From Mycobacterium malmoense (GTDB lineage: Bacteria > Actinomycetota > Actinomycetes > Mycobacteriales > Mycobacteriaceae): 64,000 nucleotides of DNA. Below the pieces are notes generated by a model. That model was not told the DNA's origin. It searched no databases and was given only the letters and a program-made list of their open reading frames with translations. Shown in pieces: positions 28,612 to 36,064 of this stretch. The translations under genes and the position numbers were made by a program. The stretch covers positions 2,232,001 to 2,296,000 of the forward strand of contig NZ_CP080999.1 of the NCBI RefSeq assembly GCF_019645855.1, given 5' to 3'. The stretch's first letter is position 1; each line of letters opens with the position of its first letter.

Positions 28612-28833
28612 GTGTCGGTGACGCAGGTTGACCTTGACGACGACGCGCTGGCCGGGGTGATGCGGATCGCCGGGGTGCACACCAAGAAGGAAGCCGTGAA
28701 CCTTGCGATGCGTGATTACGTCGAGCGATTCAGGCGCATCGAGGCGTTGGCCCGGTCGCGCGAACAAGCGAAGGGCTGGGACCATGAGGGCTGGCTTACC
28801 GCAAGGGCCGATGAGAAGGCCGTCGGCCCGTGA
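28612..28833 (+). CDS. vapB: VapB-type antitoxin (VapB2/MetJ-like RHH)
   Basis: 73 residues from GTG 28612, with GGAGG 6 bp upstream. It reads VTQVDLDDDALAGVMRIAG and HTKKEAVNLAMRDYVERF, the typical ribbon-helix-helix of VapB antitoxins with the TKxEAVNxAL pattern. The C-terminal tail GWDHEGWLTARADEK should bind VapC. It is coupled to vapC by a 4-bp GTGA overlap. Confidence 0.9.
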   Translation: MSVTQVDLDDDALAGVMRIAGVHTKKEAVNLAMRDYVERFRRIEALARSREQAKGWDHEGWLTARADEKAVGP

Positions 28834-29246
28834 TCCACTTTTTGGTGGACTCCTCGGCGGTCTGGCGGCTCCAACGCCAATCGGAACTCGCCGAAAGCTG
28901 GGACGCTGCGCTTGTCAGCGGGGCCATCGGATCATGCGAACCCCAACGAGCTGAGTTCCGTCGATCGGCACGAAACGCAGACGAGTTCGATCAGATGAAC
29001 CAGACGTTCCGCGACCTCTACCCCGATGTGCCGGTGCCGAAATCCGTGTGGCGCTGGATAGATTCGGCACAGCACCGGCTCGCGGGCTCGAGTGCGGTGC
29101 GGGCCCTATCGGTCGTTGATCTGCTGGTCTGCGCCACCGCGGCCGCCAAGGGTCTGGTAGTCCTCCATGACGACGCCGACTACGAACTCGCACAGCGCTA
29201 TCTTCCTGATGTCAGAGCACGGCGCGTCGTAAGCGCCGACCAATAG
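28830..29246 (+). CDS. vapC: VapC PIN-domain ribonuclease toxin
   Basis: 138 residues from GTG 28830. PIN acidic residues are present: Asp7 (FLVDSSAVWR), Glu42 (PQRAEF), Asp97 (LSVVDLLVCA) and the HDDADYE cluster (114-118). It appears intact. It differs clearly from the VapC at 13771, so the two modules are not a recent duplication. Confidence 0.92.
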   Translation: MIHFLVDSSAVWRLQRQSELAESWDAALVSGAIGSCEPQRAEFRRSARNADEFDQMNQTFRDLYPDVPVPKSVWRWIDSAQHRLAGSSAVRALSVVDLLVCATAAAKGLVVLHDDADYELAQRYLPDVRARRVVSADQ

Positions 29247-29359
29247 AGCTTCGCCACACGGCTACGGGACCTCTTCGAGCGCAAAGCCTTTGAGGCGCTG
29301 GTACTTTCGCCTCAGCGGATCGGCTGCTGATTGCCTTCAGTATCGAAAAGGCAAAGCCC

Positions 29360-29608
29360 CTACTCGGGGGGCTGCGCGAGTTTCTTCACACCCTCTTCCA
29401 GGGCGCCGAGGGCGTGGACAACCTCCAAGTGCGAGCCGATAAGCAAAGCCATCAGCTGGCGGTTGGCTTTGAGCTGCTGCTCGATTCCCGCGGAGCTTTG
29501 GTCGGTTTCGGTCTGGCTGATCAGGAAGTCCTTGAGAGCCTTGCTGGCGTTCATCTTTTCGGGAACCTTGAGGCTCCGCAGCCCGGCGATCGCATTGGGG
29601 TTGGTCAC
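29360..29608 (-). CDS. Small helical protein of unknown function
   Basis: 82 residues, Leu/Ala/Lys-rich and predicted mostly helical: AIAGLRSLKVPEKMNASKALKDF near the N-terminus, then LKANRQLMALLIGSHLEVVHAL. No known domain is recognised. A decayed copy of its first 40 codons lies at 34690-34815, also upstream of a duplicated module, which supports it being a true gene. ATG 29608 is preceded by AGGAGACGCG. Confidence 0.6.
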   Translation of the reverse strand: MTNPNAIAGLRSLKVPEKMNASKALKDFLISQTETDQSSAGIEQQLKANRQLMALLIGSHLEVVHALGALEEGVKKLAQPPE

Positions 29609-30077
29609 GACGCGTCTCCTCTGCTGGTGTGTGACGACATGAGCTTAGAGAAGAGCGGCCCCTAATCCGGGGGATAGCTTCGAATTTGTGTCACCGGCCG
29701 TGCTCGTGGCGGAGGTGTTGCGGGCCCTTGGCGACATCCGTGGTGTGGTTGGCCCTTCGGACCGGCCGACCTCTAAGCGATTTCTCAGCTACTTCTCCAT
29801 TAAGGTCTCGCCGGCGGGCTGCACGTGGTACAACGCGCAGCTATTAAAGCAAACGGGACCCATAGGCGAAATATCCAGACAAAGCCGATATTGACCCGCC
29901 CGGCAGCTAATTAATTGTTACCAGCAAGTAATTTCATATTGAACTATATAACAGGTTGTAAGCGTTCGCTACACTGCATGGATAGCCCACTCTACCAGCG
30001 CCTTCCAACCTTACAAAGCTTGCGAAGCTGCCGGTTACTAGATCCATGTTCAAAATGTTCGTCGAGGGGCGGTAACG
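29609..30077. other. Gene-free stretch ahead of second GjpA-like gene
   Basis: No gene seen. The part around 29855-29930 (GACAAAGCCGATA, GACC(C/G)G, GGCA(G/T)CTAA) is similar to 34625-34675, part of a larger duplication. The last 140 bp is AT-rich for this genome (AATTAATTGTTACC, CTATATAACAGG) and could host distal regulatory sites. Confidence 0.45.
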
Positions 30078-30101
30078 CTTAAGTTTTTCTCAGTTATGTT
30101 T
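30078..30101 (+). promoter_or_regulatory. Shared two-block promoter element, copy B (diverged)
   Basis: CTTA, six bases, TCTCAGTTATGTTT, ending 41 bp before the ATG at 30143. It keeps the spacing of copies A and C and the TCTCAG core. TATGTT could be the -10. Confidence 0.55.
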
Positions 30102-30142
30102 GCATTCTGAAGTATCGGCGTTTGATCGACAAAGGAGTCGTC

Positions 30143-31309
30143 ATGGACCTCGCCGTTCGTCCTCGCATAACTGTTGGACTCGCTTTAGCTGGTGTCGGAA
30201 TTATCACCTTGAATCCGTTGGGCGCCCGCCTACCCGAAGTCCAGGTAGCCCAACACCTTCCCCAAGTTCACCTCTCGGATGTGCGCCTTGCCAACGTCGA
30301 CGGCTTCACGGACTTGTTTTCCGGTGTAGAGGGCGACCTCGCCAGCCTCGCAGGCGGAGTCGCCGCGGCCGGTGTGCCCGCCAACCTCCTCGCTGCAGGC
30401 GCTTTTCCAGGATGGCCTAGCTGGCTGGACGTCTTCACGACCGCGGGCAATAACGTGGAGACGCTCGCCAATAACTGGCTCGCCGAGCCTTTTCCGGTTC
30501 TACAGCAGCTCATCACAAACCAGATCGGCTACGGCCAAACCGTTGCCACGTCGGTTCAAAGCGCTGCGACGAGTTTCCTCAACTTCGTGACAGGTAGTGG
30601 GGCATCTGACCTGCCAGCGCTGTTCGCGAACGCCATCCAGGCTATCAACGGCGGCAATATCGAAGGCGCGACGTCGATCTTCCAAGAAATCGTCGTGACC
30701 CTGATGTTGGATCCGCTGGAACAGCTCTATCCCGCGATCCAGATCCCCGCCACGATGTCGCAGAATTTCGCGGACGTGGTCAGCGCGCTGACAGGTCCGG
30801 CTACGCTCCTGCCGGTCTTTGAAGCTTCGCTGGGTCCGTGGCTCAGTGCGACCACCGACTTGGGCGACGTCCTGCAGTACGTTGACGGCTTCTGGCATGC
30901 GGGTCAGCCGCTCGAAGCGCTGACCGCGCTCGTCAACGGGCCGGCTTTGGTCGCGAATGGATTCCTCAATGGAGTGACCCTGCAGTTCCCGCCCGGCGAG
31001 CCGCCCGGCCTGCTCAGTGAGGCCGGACCCATCGGGACGCTGCTTATCACGTTGCCGCAGCAGATCGCGCAGGCACTGGGCGATGGGCCTCAAAGCCTCG
31101 CCGCCGCCGCTGGCCTGGCCGGCCCCAGCATCGCGGGCGACCTCGGCGGCCTCGCCGTTTCGCTGGACCTGACCGGTTTGCTGCACGGCCTCGATCCGTC
31201 AATCCTGACGGATCTGGCCGGCATACTCCCGTCGGTATTGCCCGAGGCTGCCTCGACGTTGTCTACCAATTTGGGGACGCTGGCCTTCGATCTGCTCGCA
31301 TTGTTGTGA
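30143..31309 (+). CDS. Exported GjpA-like envelope protein, paralogue 2
   Basis: 388 residues. ATG 30143 is preferred to 30122 because AAAGGAG lies 7 bp before it and it aligns with the start of the paralogue at 18480. It has a signal-like N-terminus (TVGLALAGVGIITL) followed by a shared LP(E/Q)VQ and SDVRLANV(D/E) region, then FTDLFSG as in the paralogue. Toward the end, NGFLNGVTLQFPPGEPPGLL and LPQQIAQALG match a conserved GjpA-family pattern. It is Ala/Leu-rich with no Cys. A terminator follows at 31354. Family call from memory of naming conventions; function not proven. Confidence 0.75.
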   Translation: MDLAVRPRITVGLALAGVGIITLNPLGARLPEVQVAQHLPQVHLSDVRLANVDGFTDLFSGVEGDLASLAGGVAAAGVPANLLAAGAFPGWPSWLDVFTTAGNNVETLANNWLAEPFPVLQQLITNQIGYGQTVATSVQSAATSFLNFVTGSGASDLPALFANAIQAINGGNIEGATSIFQEIVVTLMLDPLEQLYPAIQIPATMSQNFADVVSALTGPATLLPVFEASLGPWLSATTDLGDVLQYVDGFWHAGQPLEALTALVNGPALVANGFLNGVTLQFPPGEPPGLLSEAGPIGTLLITLPQQIAQALGDGPQSLAAAAGLAGPSIAGDLGGLAVSLDLTGLLHGLDPSILTDLAGILPSVLPEAASTLSTNLGTLAFDLLALL

Positions 31310-31353
31310 GTCCGCCGGAGGCTTGCCGACACTGCAGGTAACGAGTAACGGTG

Positions 31354-31390
31354 ATCGGCCCTCTTCGGGACGAAGGGGGCCGATTGCTTT
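31354..31390 (+). terminator. Rho-independent-like terminator after GjpA-like gene 2
   Basis: Stem ATCGGCCCTCTTC (31354-31366) / GAAGGGGGCCGAT (31372-31384) with one G-T pair and a 5-base loop. It is followed by TGCTTT. Confidence 0.8.
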
Positions 31391-31428
31391 ATGCCGTGTT
31401 CGTCAATGCGTTGGGTACATTAGCCACC

Positions 31429-32082
31429 ATGTTGAAGGTATTGCTGGTGATCGCCTCTGTGTGCATGCTCGTCGGTTGTTCATCGGGTGTGAATGCCTCG
31501 TCGACGAAGGCCGACATCAGCAAGGTTGCCGACGTGAAGTCGAGCTTTGGGTCCGACTTCAAAGTCAAGGACACCCCGAAGCGCGCCATCGATCCCAAGT
31601 TTTTCTCCGCCCATAAACTGCCCCCGGGGCTGACGTTCGATCCGGCCGAGTGTGCGAAGGTCGCCGTCGGACCCGAGATGCCGCTGGGCTTGCAGGGCAC
31701 GATGGCCGCTGTCTCGGCCGAGGGTGCTGGCAACCGGTTCGTCGTGATCGCGATGGAGACCTCCCAGCCGCTGCCGTCCAACGATCCCGGGCAGCGCTGC
31801 AGCAAGGTGACGTTTTCCGGGCCCAAGGTGGAGGGCAGCATCGAGGTGGTCGATGCGCCGCACATCGACGGCATACCGACGGTGGGTCTGCACCGTGTGC
31901 TGCGGGCGACCAACGGCTCGGGTCGCAGCGCCGAGCTTTACCACTACTCGGCTCAGTTCGGCGACTACGGCGTGATCGTCACCGCCAATCCGACGATGAA
32001 CCCCAAAGAGCCGGCCGCGCCGGTCGACACCCAACGTGCCCGCGACCTTCTGGTCAAGGCGGTGAATGCGGTCCGGAGCTAA
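31429..32082 (+). CDS. Lipoprotein, paralogue 1
   Basis: 217 residues from ATG 31429; an earlier GTG at 31351 overlaps the terminator and is rejected. Signal peptide MLKVLLVIASVCMLVGC has a lipobox LVGC, with Cys17 the lipidated residue. The mature domain starts SSG and has KVKDTPKRAIDPKFFSAHKL, AAVSAEGAGNRFVVIA, VVDAPHIDG and a C-terminal TQRARDLLVKAV. It matches 36065-36724 along its length. It resembles mycobacterial DUF5642-type lipoproteins; that family name is from memory and function is unknown. Confidence 0.82.
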   Translation: MLKVLLVIASVCMLVGCSSGVNASSTKADISKVADVKSSFGSDFKVKDTPKRAIDPKFFSAHKLPPGLTFDPAECAKVAVGPEMPLGLQGTMAAVSAEGAGNRFVVIAMETSQPLPSNDPGQRCSKVTFSGPKVEGSIEVVDAPHIDGIPTVGLHRVLRATNGSGRSAELYHYSAQFGDYGVIVTANPTMNPKEPAAPVDTQRARDLLVKAVNAVRS

Positions 32083-32131
32083 ACGCTGACAATCAGCACC
32101 TGGCCAACGTTCCGGTGGGCTCTCACAGAAA

Positions 32132-32389
32132 TTAGTAGTGGTATCGGGCCTTGAGGATTTTGACTTCGTCGCCATCGGCTCGGTACACAAGCCGATGTTG
32201 GTCGTCGATTCGACGGGACCAGTAACCCGATAGCTCGCCCTTGAGTGGTTCGGGTTTGCCGGTGCCACGGAAAGGATCGCGTTGGACCTCGGCGATCAGG
32301 CGGGTGACCCGACGGGCCGCCTTGCGGTCGGAGCCCAGCCAGAATAGAAAGTCCTCCCAGGCATTGGGATCGAAGTGGATGCTTCTCAC
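32132..32389 (-). CDS. relK: RelK/YoeB-type mRNA interferase toxin
   Basis: 85 residues of the YoeB family. It reads HFDPNAWEDFLFWL, then GTGKPEPLKGELSGYWSRRI and HRLVYRADGD, ending KARYHY. The Glu/Arg/His/Tyr catalytic set of YoeB (Glu near KGEL, Arg and His in the DDQHRLVY region, terminal HY) is present. It cleaves mRNA at the ribosome. GTG 32389 overlaps the relJ stop by 4 bp (GTGA). Very similar to M. tuberculosis RelK (Rv3358). Confidence 0.92.
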   Translation of the reverse strand: MRSIHFDPNAWEDFLFWLGSDRKAARRVTRLIAEVQRDPFRGTGKPEPLKGELSGYWSRRIDDQHRLVYRADGDEVKILKARYHY

Positions 32390-32661
32390 TCCTGGCCGCC
32401 GGCCATCTCCTGCAGCTCGTCGACGGACTTGGTGAGTGCAAAGTGCCCGGCCTTGTCCCGGGCGACCGCTTCCATGAGTCGTTGGGCATTCTTTGGTGAG
32501 CGCAGCAGGTAGACCGTTTCCTGCCAGGAGTCGTAGTCGTCGGCGGACATGAGCACCGCGTCGCCGGCTTTGGAGGTGATGCGCACAGGTTGGTGATCGG
32601 TATTGACTTGCGCGAGAAGCGGGTACAGGCGTTGTCTAGCCTCGCTTGCGCTGATGCTCAT
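32386..32661 (-). CDS. relJ: RelJ/YefM-type antitoxin
   Basis: 91 residues from ATG 32661 (MSISASEARQRLYPLLAQVN), the Phd/YefM DNA-binding fold. It continues with PVRITSKAGDAVLMSADDYD and the toxin-wrapping tail ending ELQEMAGGQE. Upstream in-frame codons (to 32682) are disregarded because the family starts at MSIS. Together with the overlapping relK it forms a complete RelJK module, with an operator-like palindrome 42 bp upstream. Confidence 0.93.
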   Translation of the reverse strand: MSISASEARQRLYPLLAQVNTDHQPVRITSKAGDAVLMSADDYDSWQETVYLLRSPKNAQRLMEAVARDKAGHFALTKSVDELQEMAGGQE

Positions 32662-32702
32662 TGCGGTCCTCTCGGGGGACACGTAGATACGTACGGCTAC
32701 AT

Positions 32703-32719
32703 CGTACCACCATGGTACG
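32703..32719. promoter_or_regulatory. Candidate RelJ operator CGTACCA-CCA-TGGTACG
   Basis: A perfect 7-bp inverted repeat with a 3-bp spacer upstream of relJ. Additional GTAC cores occur at both sides (GATACGTACGG and GCTGTACG), reminiscent of the long/short palindromes bound by YefM. Confidence 0.6.
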
Positions 32720-32918
32720 GAAAAGCTGTACGAACGTTCGGCCGCAAGCTCGCGCCACCACTACGGCAATCCCCTGAGCGTGTAAGGCACGCAATGCCTG
32801 AAATCGCTTCGGCGGCAACTGGTATGGCCGGTTTGACCGGCACATAGTTCATGCTCGACGGCCTCGATGACGAATCACGTTGCGGCGGCTGGCATTTGGA
32901 TCCACAGCAGGCTATCGA

Positions 32919-33563
32919 TCAACGCGTCCGGCCGTCGTCTCCTTGATCGGTGATGATCACCTGCAGAAGGTCGACGATTTGTTGTTGTCCCATGGCCATG
33001 GCGTCGAACTTGCCGCGCATCTCGATGAATCCGTGGTCGACATGTTCTCGGAGTCCGGTGACGTCTTCTCGCAGGCTGGTGTAGTTGTTCTGGAGTCCGG
33101 TGACGTCCTCTCGGAGGGTGGTGACGTCTTCTCGCAGTCCGGTGACGTCTTCTCGCAGGCTGGTGTAGTTGTTCTGGAGTCCGGTGACGTCTTCTCGGAG
33201 GGTGGTGACGTCTTCTCGTAGGGTCGTGACGTCTTCTCGCAGGCTGGTGTAGTTGTTCTGGAGGGTGGTGACGTCCTCTCGGAGGGTGGTGACGTCTTCT
33301 CGCAGTCCGGTGACGTCTTCTCGCAGGTCGACGAAGTCCTCTCGGAGGGCGTTGAAACTTGCGGCCGTGGCTTGGCGGAACTCTCGCAGGTCTCCGCGGA
33401 AGTCGCGGAGTTCGCCGTGGAATTCGCTGACGTCGCGGTCGGCGGCGCCTGCGAGTACACGGGCGGCTGCGGCGTCCTGCTCACTTGCGTGTACTCGCCC
33501 AGTCAGGTCGCGTACCTGGCGTTCAAGGGCGGTGACGCGTGATTCAAGGTCTGCAGGATCCAT
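32919..33563 (-). CDS. Coiled-coil protein with expanded heptad repeats, long paralogue
   Basis: 214 residues starting MDPADLESRV (ATG 33563). The N-terminal 75 residues and the last 45 closely match the 123-residue paralogue at 8787. Between them lie 15 consecutive heptads of the form LREDVT(G/T), every fourth being LQNNYTS. This makes three 28-residue super-repeats, each of 84 bp. A long parallel coiled coil is expected. No signal peptide or enzyme motif. The repeat count is likely variable between strains. 32720-32918 has no gene. Confidence 0.82.
   Translation of the reverse strand: MDPADLESRVTALERQVRDLTGRVHASEQDAAAARVLAGAADRDVSEFHGELRDFRGDLREFRQATAASFNALREDFVDLREDVTGLREDVTTLREDVTTLQNNYTSLREDVTTLREDVTTLREDVTGLQNNYTSLREDVTGLREDVTTLREDVTGLQNNYTSLREDVTGLREHVDHGFIEMRGKFDAMAMGQQQIVDLLQVIITDQGDDGRTR
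33041..33350 (-). repeat. 21-bp tandem repeats in 84-bp higher-order units
   Basis: DNA-level repeat inside the long coiled-coil gene. Units read GTGACGTC(T/C)TCTCG(C/G)AG or TTGTTCTGGAG(T/G) on the plus strand at 21-bp period, with an 84-bp superperiod occurring three times. All changes are in multiples of seven codons. Confidence 0.85.
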
Positions 33564-33704
33564 GAACGAGAGCGTACTGGTGTCCGCCGAAATCAGTGTC
33601 CCTCTATCCACAGACTTCGATGGTGCGCGTCGAAGCCGAAGTCCGGGTCGCGCAGTTCTCGATCGAAGGGTCGTGGCATGCGTCGAGCGCCCTTGACCCG
33701 GCGA

Positions 33705-34262
33705 TCAGGCCGACTCAGTTTTGACGGGGAGGTCACGAATTTCGGTGGGCTGTCCGGGGGTGTTGTCGGTGAGGTAGCTGCGTGCGATACGTTCGCGCTC
33801 GCCGTCGGCCCAGGCGTTGGCGAGCCGCTCGAGGAACCTCGCCAAGCCGAGGGCGACTGCAACGACAGGGTCGGTGTTGTCAGCTTTGGGCGGCTCCGAC
33901 AGATCGACCGCGGCTGGGACGTGTGGCCAAGATGGCGCCGCGAGGGTTTTCCTGCGGGATGCGGGTAGCGAGTCATAGATGGCTTGCAACCGATCCTGTT
34001 CTGAGGCAACGTTATTGACGGTTCCCGCAAGATCGACCGTGCCGGCTGCGGCACCGCCCGCGGACCGTATCGCCGCGGCCCCAGCGGGCGTAGCGACGAG
34101 GAGCCGGTCCCGGGTGAGCAGTTCGACTTTGTCGGCTTCGTTGGTGAGCACCCACGCGCCGCACATCCGGCTCATACCGGGCGCTACAGAGCCGATGTCG
34201 ACGTGCCACACCGCGACGGTGTTGGTCGCGGCATCGGCGTCGACGACCGCAACGATTTGCAT
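33705..34262 (-). CDS. Conserved mycobacterial protein of unknown function
   Basis: 185 residues from ATG 34262 (MQIVAVVDADAATNTVAVW). This start overlaps the stop of a small upstream frame (TAATG), supporting translational coupling over the longer 209-residue alternative. It is soluble, with VWHVDIGSVAPGM, AAAIRSAGGAAAGTVDLAG, then a charged helical C-terminal part FLERLANAWADGERERIAR. No known motif recognised. It lies between the long coiled-coil gene and the 34.4-35.2 kb remnant zone. Confidence 0.7.
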   Translation of the reverse strand: MQIVAVVDADAATNTVAVWHVDIGSVAPGMSRMCGAWVLTNEADKVELLTRDRLLVATPAGAAAIRSAGGAAAGTVDLAGTVNNVASEQDRLQAIYDSLPASRRKTLAAPSWPHVPAAVDLSEPPKADNTDPVVAVALGLARFLERLANAWADGERERIARSYLTDNTPGQPTEIRDLPVKTESA

Positions 34263-34372
34263 TAGGCCAGGACCTCCGCACGGTGGCCGGCGCAGTCGGG
34301 ATCCCACCACTGCAGCTCCACCTGGCTCCACGGGTCGGGATACCAGTTAGCCGGCGCAGACACAGCCACCAC
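34262..34372 (-). CDS. Micropeptide resembling half a DUF2510 domain
   Basis: 36 codons, GTG 34372 to TAA 34264-34262, reading MVAVSAPANWYPDPW then ELQWWDPDCAGHRAEVLA. PANWYPDP plus a Trp-rich turn resembles the start of actinobacterial DUF2510 domains, here truncated. Its stop shares a base with the next gene's ATG (TAATG). The start codon is uncertain (GTG 34369 and 34363 also possible). Confidence 0.4.
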   Translation of the reverse strand: MVAVSAPANWYPDPWSQVELQWWDPDCAGHRAEVLA

Positions 34373-34689
34373 CCCCGATCTGATCCGCCACCTGAATGGT
34401 CAGCGGTGTGACCCTACAAAGGATCGGGATGGCATGCGAAAATTCACCCGGATTGGCTGCGCAAGCGATCTTTTCCAGCTCCGCCGCCACCGAGCGGACG
34501 CCTGCGAATGGATACCCCGATGATGCGCTCGCTGATTACTCGTTCGATCATATTACCGTTGGGCCGCTGACGCTTTGGCCTCAACGGCTCCGCTTCTGGT
34601 TGCTCAGGACTCAGGCGTCCTGCGCGAAACCAAAGCCGATACGACCGGGCCCCGCCGGCATCTAACTACTACAGAAGGGCAATAACGCT

Positions 34690-34815
34690 ATTCGAGACTG
34701 GCGCAGCAACTGGACGGTCTCGTGTGGTCGATCAGGAAATCCTCGGGAGCCCTAGTGGCGCTCGCCTTTTCGGGAACGTTGAGGCTCCGCGGTTGGGCGG
34801 CGCCGCCGGTGCTGG
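34690..34815 (-). pseudogene. Remnant of the 82-residue gene at 29360
   Basis: Minus-strand codons read PRSLNVPEKASATRAPEDFLI, aligning with LRSLKVPEKMNASKALKDFLI of the intact gene. The plus-strand DNA GATCAGGAA(A/G)TCCT and CTTTTCGGGAAC(G/C)TTGAGG is shared. The downstream half is lost. The rest of 34373-35124 carries no gene; 34625-34675 is similar to 29855-29930. Confidence 0.65.
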
Positions 34816-35124
34816 CCCGCAGCGTGCGGCTGTCTTGGAGGACAGCCGGCGATCTTGAAGTGAAACGGGTGAGCGGCAGTACATCGCGAATTTGCTGTGG
34901 TAGAAGGTTCTGCGAAAACGATCGGGATCTGCCGGCGCGTGCCTTCGGATCGTCTCGCGGAGATCCGGGGCTGTCCGCACCCCGCGTGCACGCACCGTGA
35001 AACCGCTCCGATAGATCTTGTTGCATTGCTCGGATATCCAGCAAACTTATAGATCAGATCTTTACGGCGAGTGAACATTGAGTTAAGGTAATTCACATAG
35101 CCGTTGGCTACCTGCCCTGCCGCA

Positions 35125-35138
35125 TAGAACGCGTTCTA
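35125..35138. promoter_or_regulatory. Perfect palindrome TAGAACGCGTTCTA
   Basis: A perfect 14-bp palindrome 144 bp ahead of the marR ATG at 35283. A near-identical copy lies 141 bp ahead of the marR at 36738-37298, and a decayed one at the same distance ahead of the marR pseudogene. A candidate binding site of this MarR subgroup. Confidence 0.65.
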
Positions 35139-35282
35139 GAAAAGCTGCCCGGACAGGTAGTTTGCGACTTAAATAAATTATTTCAATGTGACAGTTTGCT
35201 GTCGCAGGGGTCGAGGGTAATATGAACAGGGCAATGTCGCTTCCGCAAAAGTTGCGGGCGCGTTTTTTGAGGTGGCGGATCG

Positions 35283-35864
35283 ATGACCGTCATTGAGGTT
35301 AGCGCCGTTCCAGCTGTCGCACGCCGAACTTGTTGGATACCGTCCCCCGCCGTGGAAGGGACGGGTCCCGAGCAGCCAATAGACCATTTGCCGGGGCTCG
35401 ACGATATTGAGCAACGATGCTGGCAAGCGTTTCTGGAGTCGTCGGCGCAGCTACTGGAGACGTTGGAGCGGCAACTCGTGAAAGCGCACGAGCTAACGTT
35501 ATTCGACTTCCTGGTGATGGACTTGCTCGCCAAGTCTCGCAGTGGCTCGGCCCGGATGGGCGATCTGGCACAGGCGCTCGCGGTCGGACCTAGCCGGGTT
35601 ACCCAGCAGGTGAGTCGCATGGAAGCCGAGGGATTGGTTCGTCGTAGCCGCAGCGTAAAAGACGGGCGGGGGGTGATCGCCACCATTACGCCCGAGGGTC
35701 GTACGCGATTGCGGCCCGCTACCAGGACCTATGCGCAGCTGATCCGCAAGCTCTATTTGGATCAGATGTCCCGTCGGGAGATGATCGCAATGAGCGACAG
35801 TTGTCGTCGCATCAACGACCCGCTGAAGAACATCGAAAACCCCGAGAAATTCAAGCTTCTGTGA
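35283..35864 (+). CDS. MarR-family regulator, paralogue A
   Basis: 193 residues, ATG 35283. N-terminal 40 residues form a family-specific tail (TCWIPSPAVEGTGPEQP). The winged-helix region is SARMGDLAQALAVGPSRVTQQVSRM, followed by VKDGRGVIATITPEGR. The C-terminal helix LDQMSRREMIAMSDSCRRIND completes the dimerisation domain. It strongly resembles the regulator at 36738 and the pseudogene at 17462. It lies upstream of lipoprotein 36065. Autoregulation through the palindrome at 35125 is plausible. Confidence 0.9.
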   Translation: MTVIEVSAVPAVARRTCWIPSPAVEGTGPEQPIDHLPGLDDIEQRCWQAFLESSAQLLETLERQLVKAHELTLFDFLVMDLLAKSRSGSARMGDLAQALAVGPSRVTQQVSRMEAEGLVRRSRSVKDGRGVIATITPEGRTRLRPATRTYAQLIRKLYLDQMSRREMIAMSDSCRRINDPLKNIENPEKFKLL

Positions 35865-36064
35865 GGCTCGCACGCCGCAGTCGTGTGCTGAAGTCGTCCA
35901 TCGAGTCGGAACCGAAATTGATTGGTGGGCATATACATTCAGCGTCTAACTGAACTCGTGGTTCGATGCTTCCAACGCTGCCACCCCAATTCGGCGCTGA
36001 TTTGGTTGGCAAAACGGTATCCGCGTTGCGCAGTTGAGCATCCGGTTTGGGTAGATTGGCCACC

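Noticed and set aside
33041..33350. Regular repeats that might be a CRISPR array
   Set aside because: Units are contiguous 21-bp coding heptads without unique spacers and no cas genes are present.
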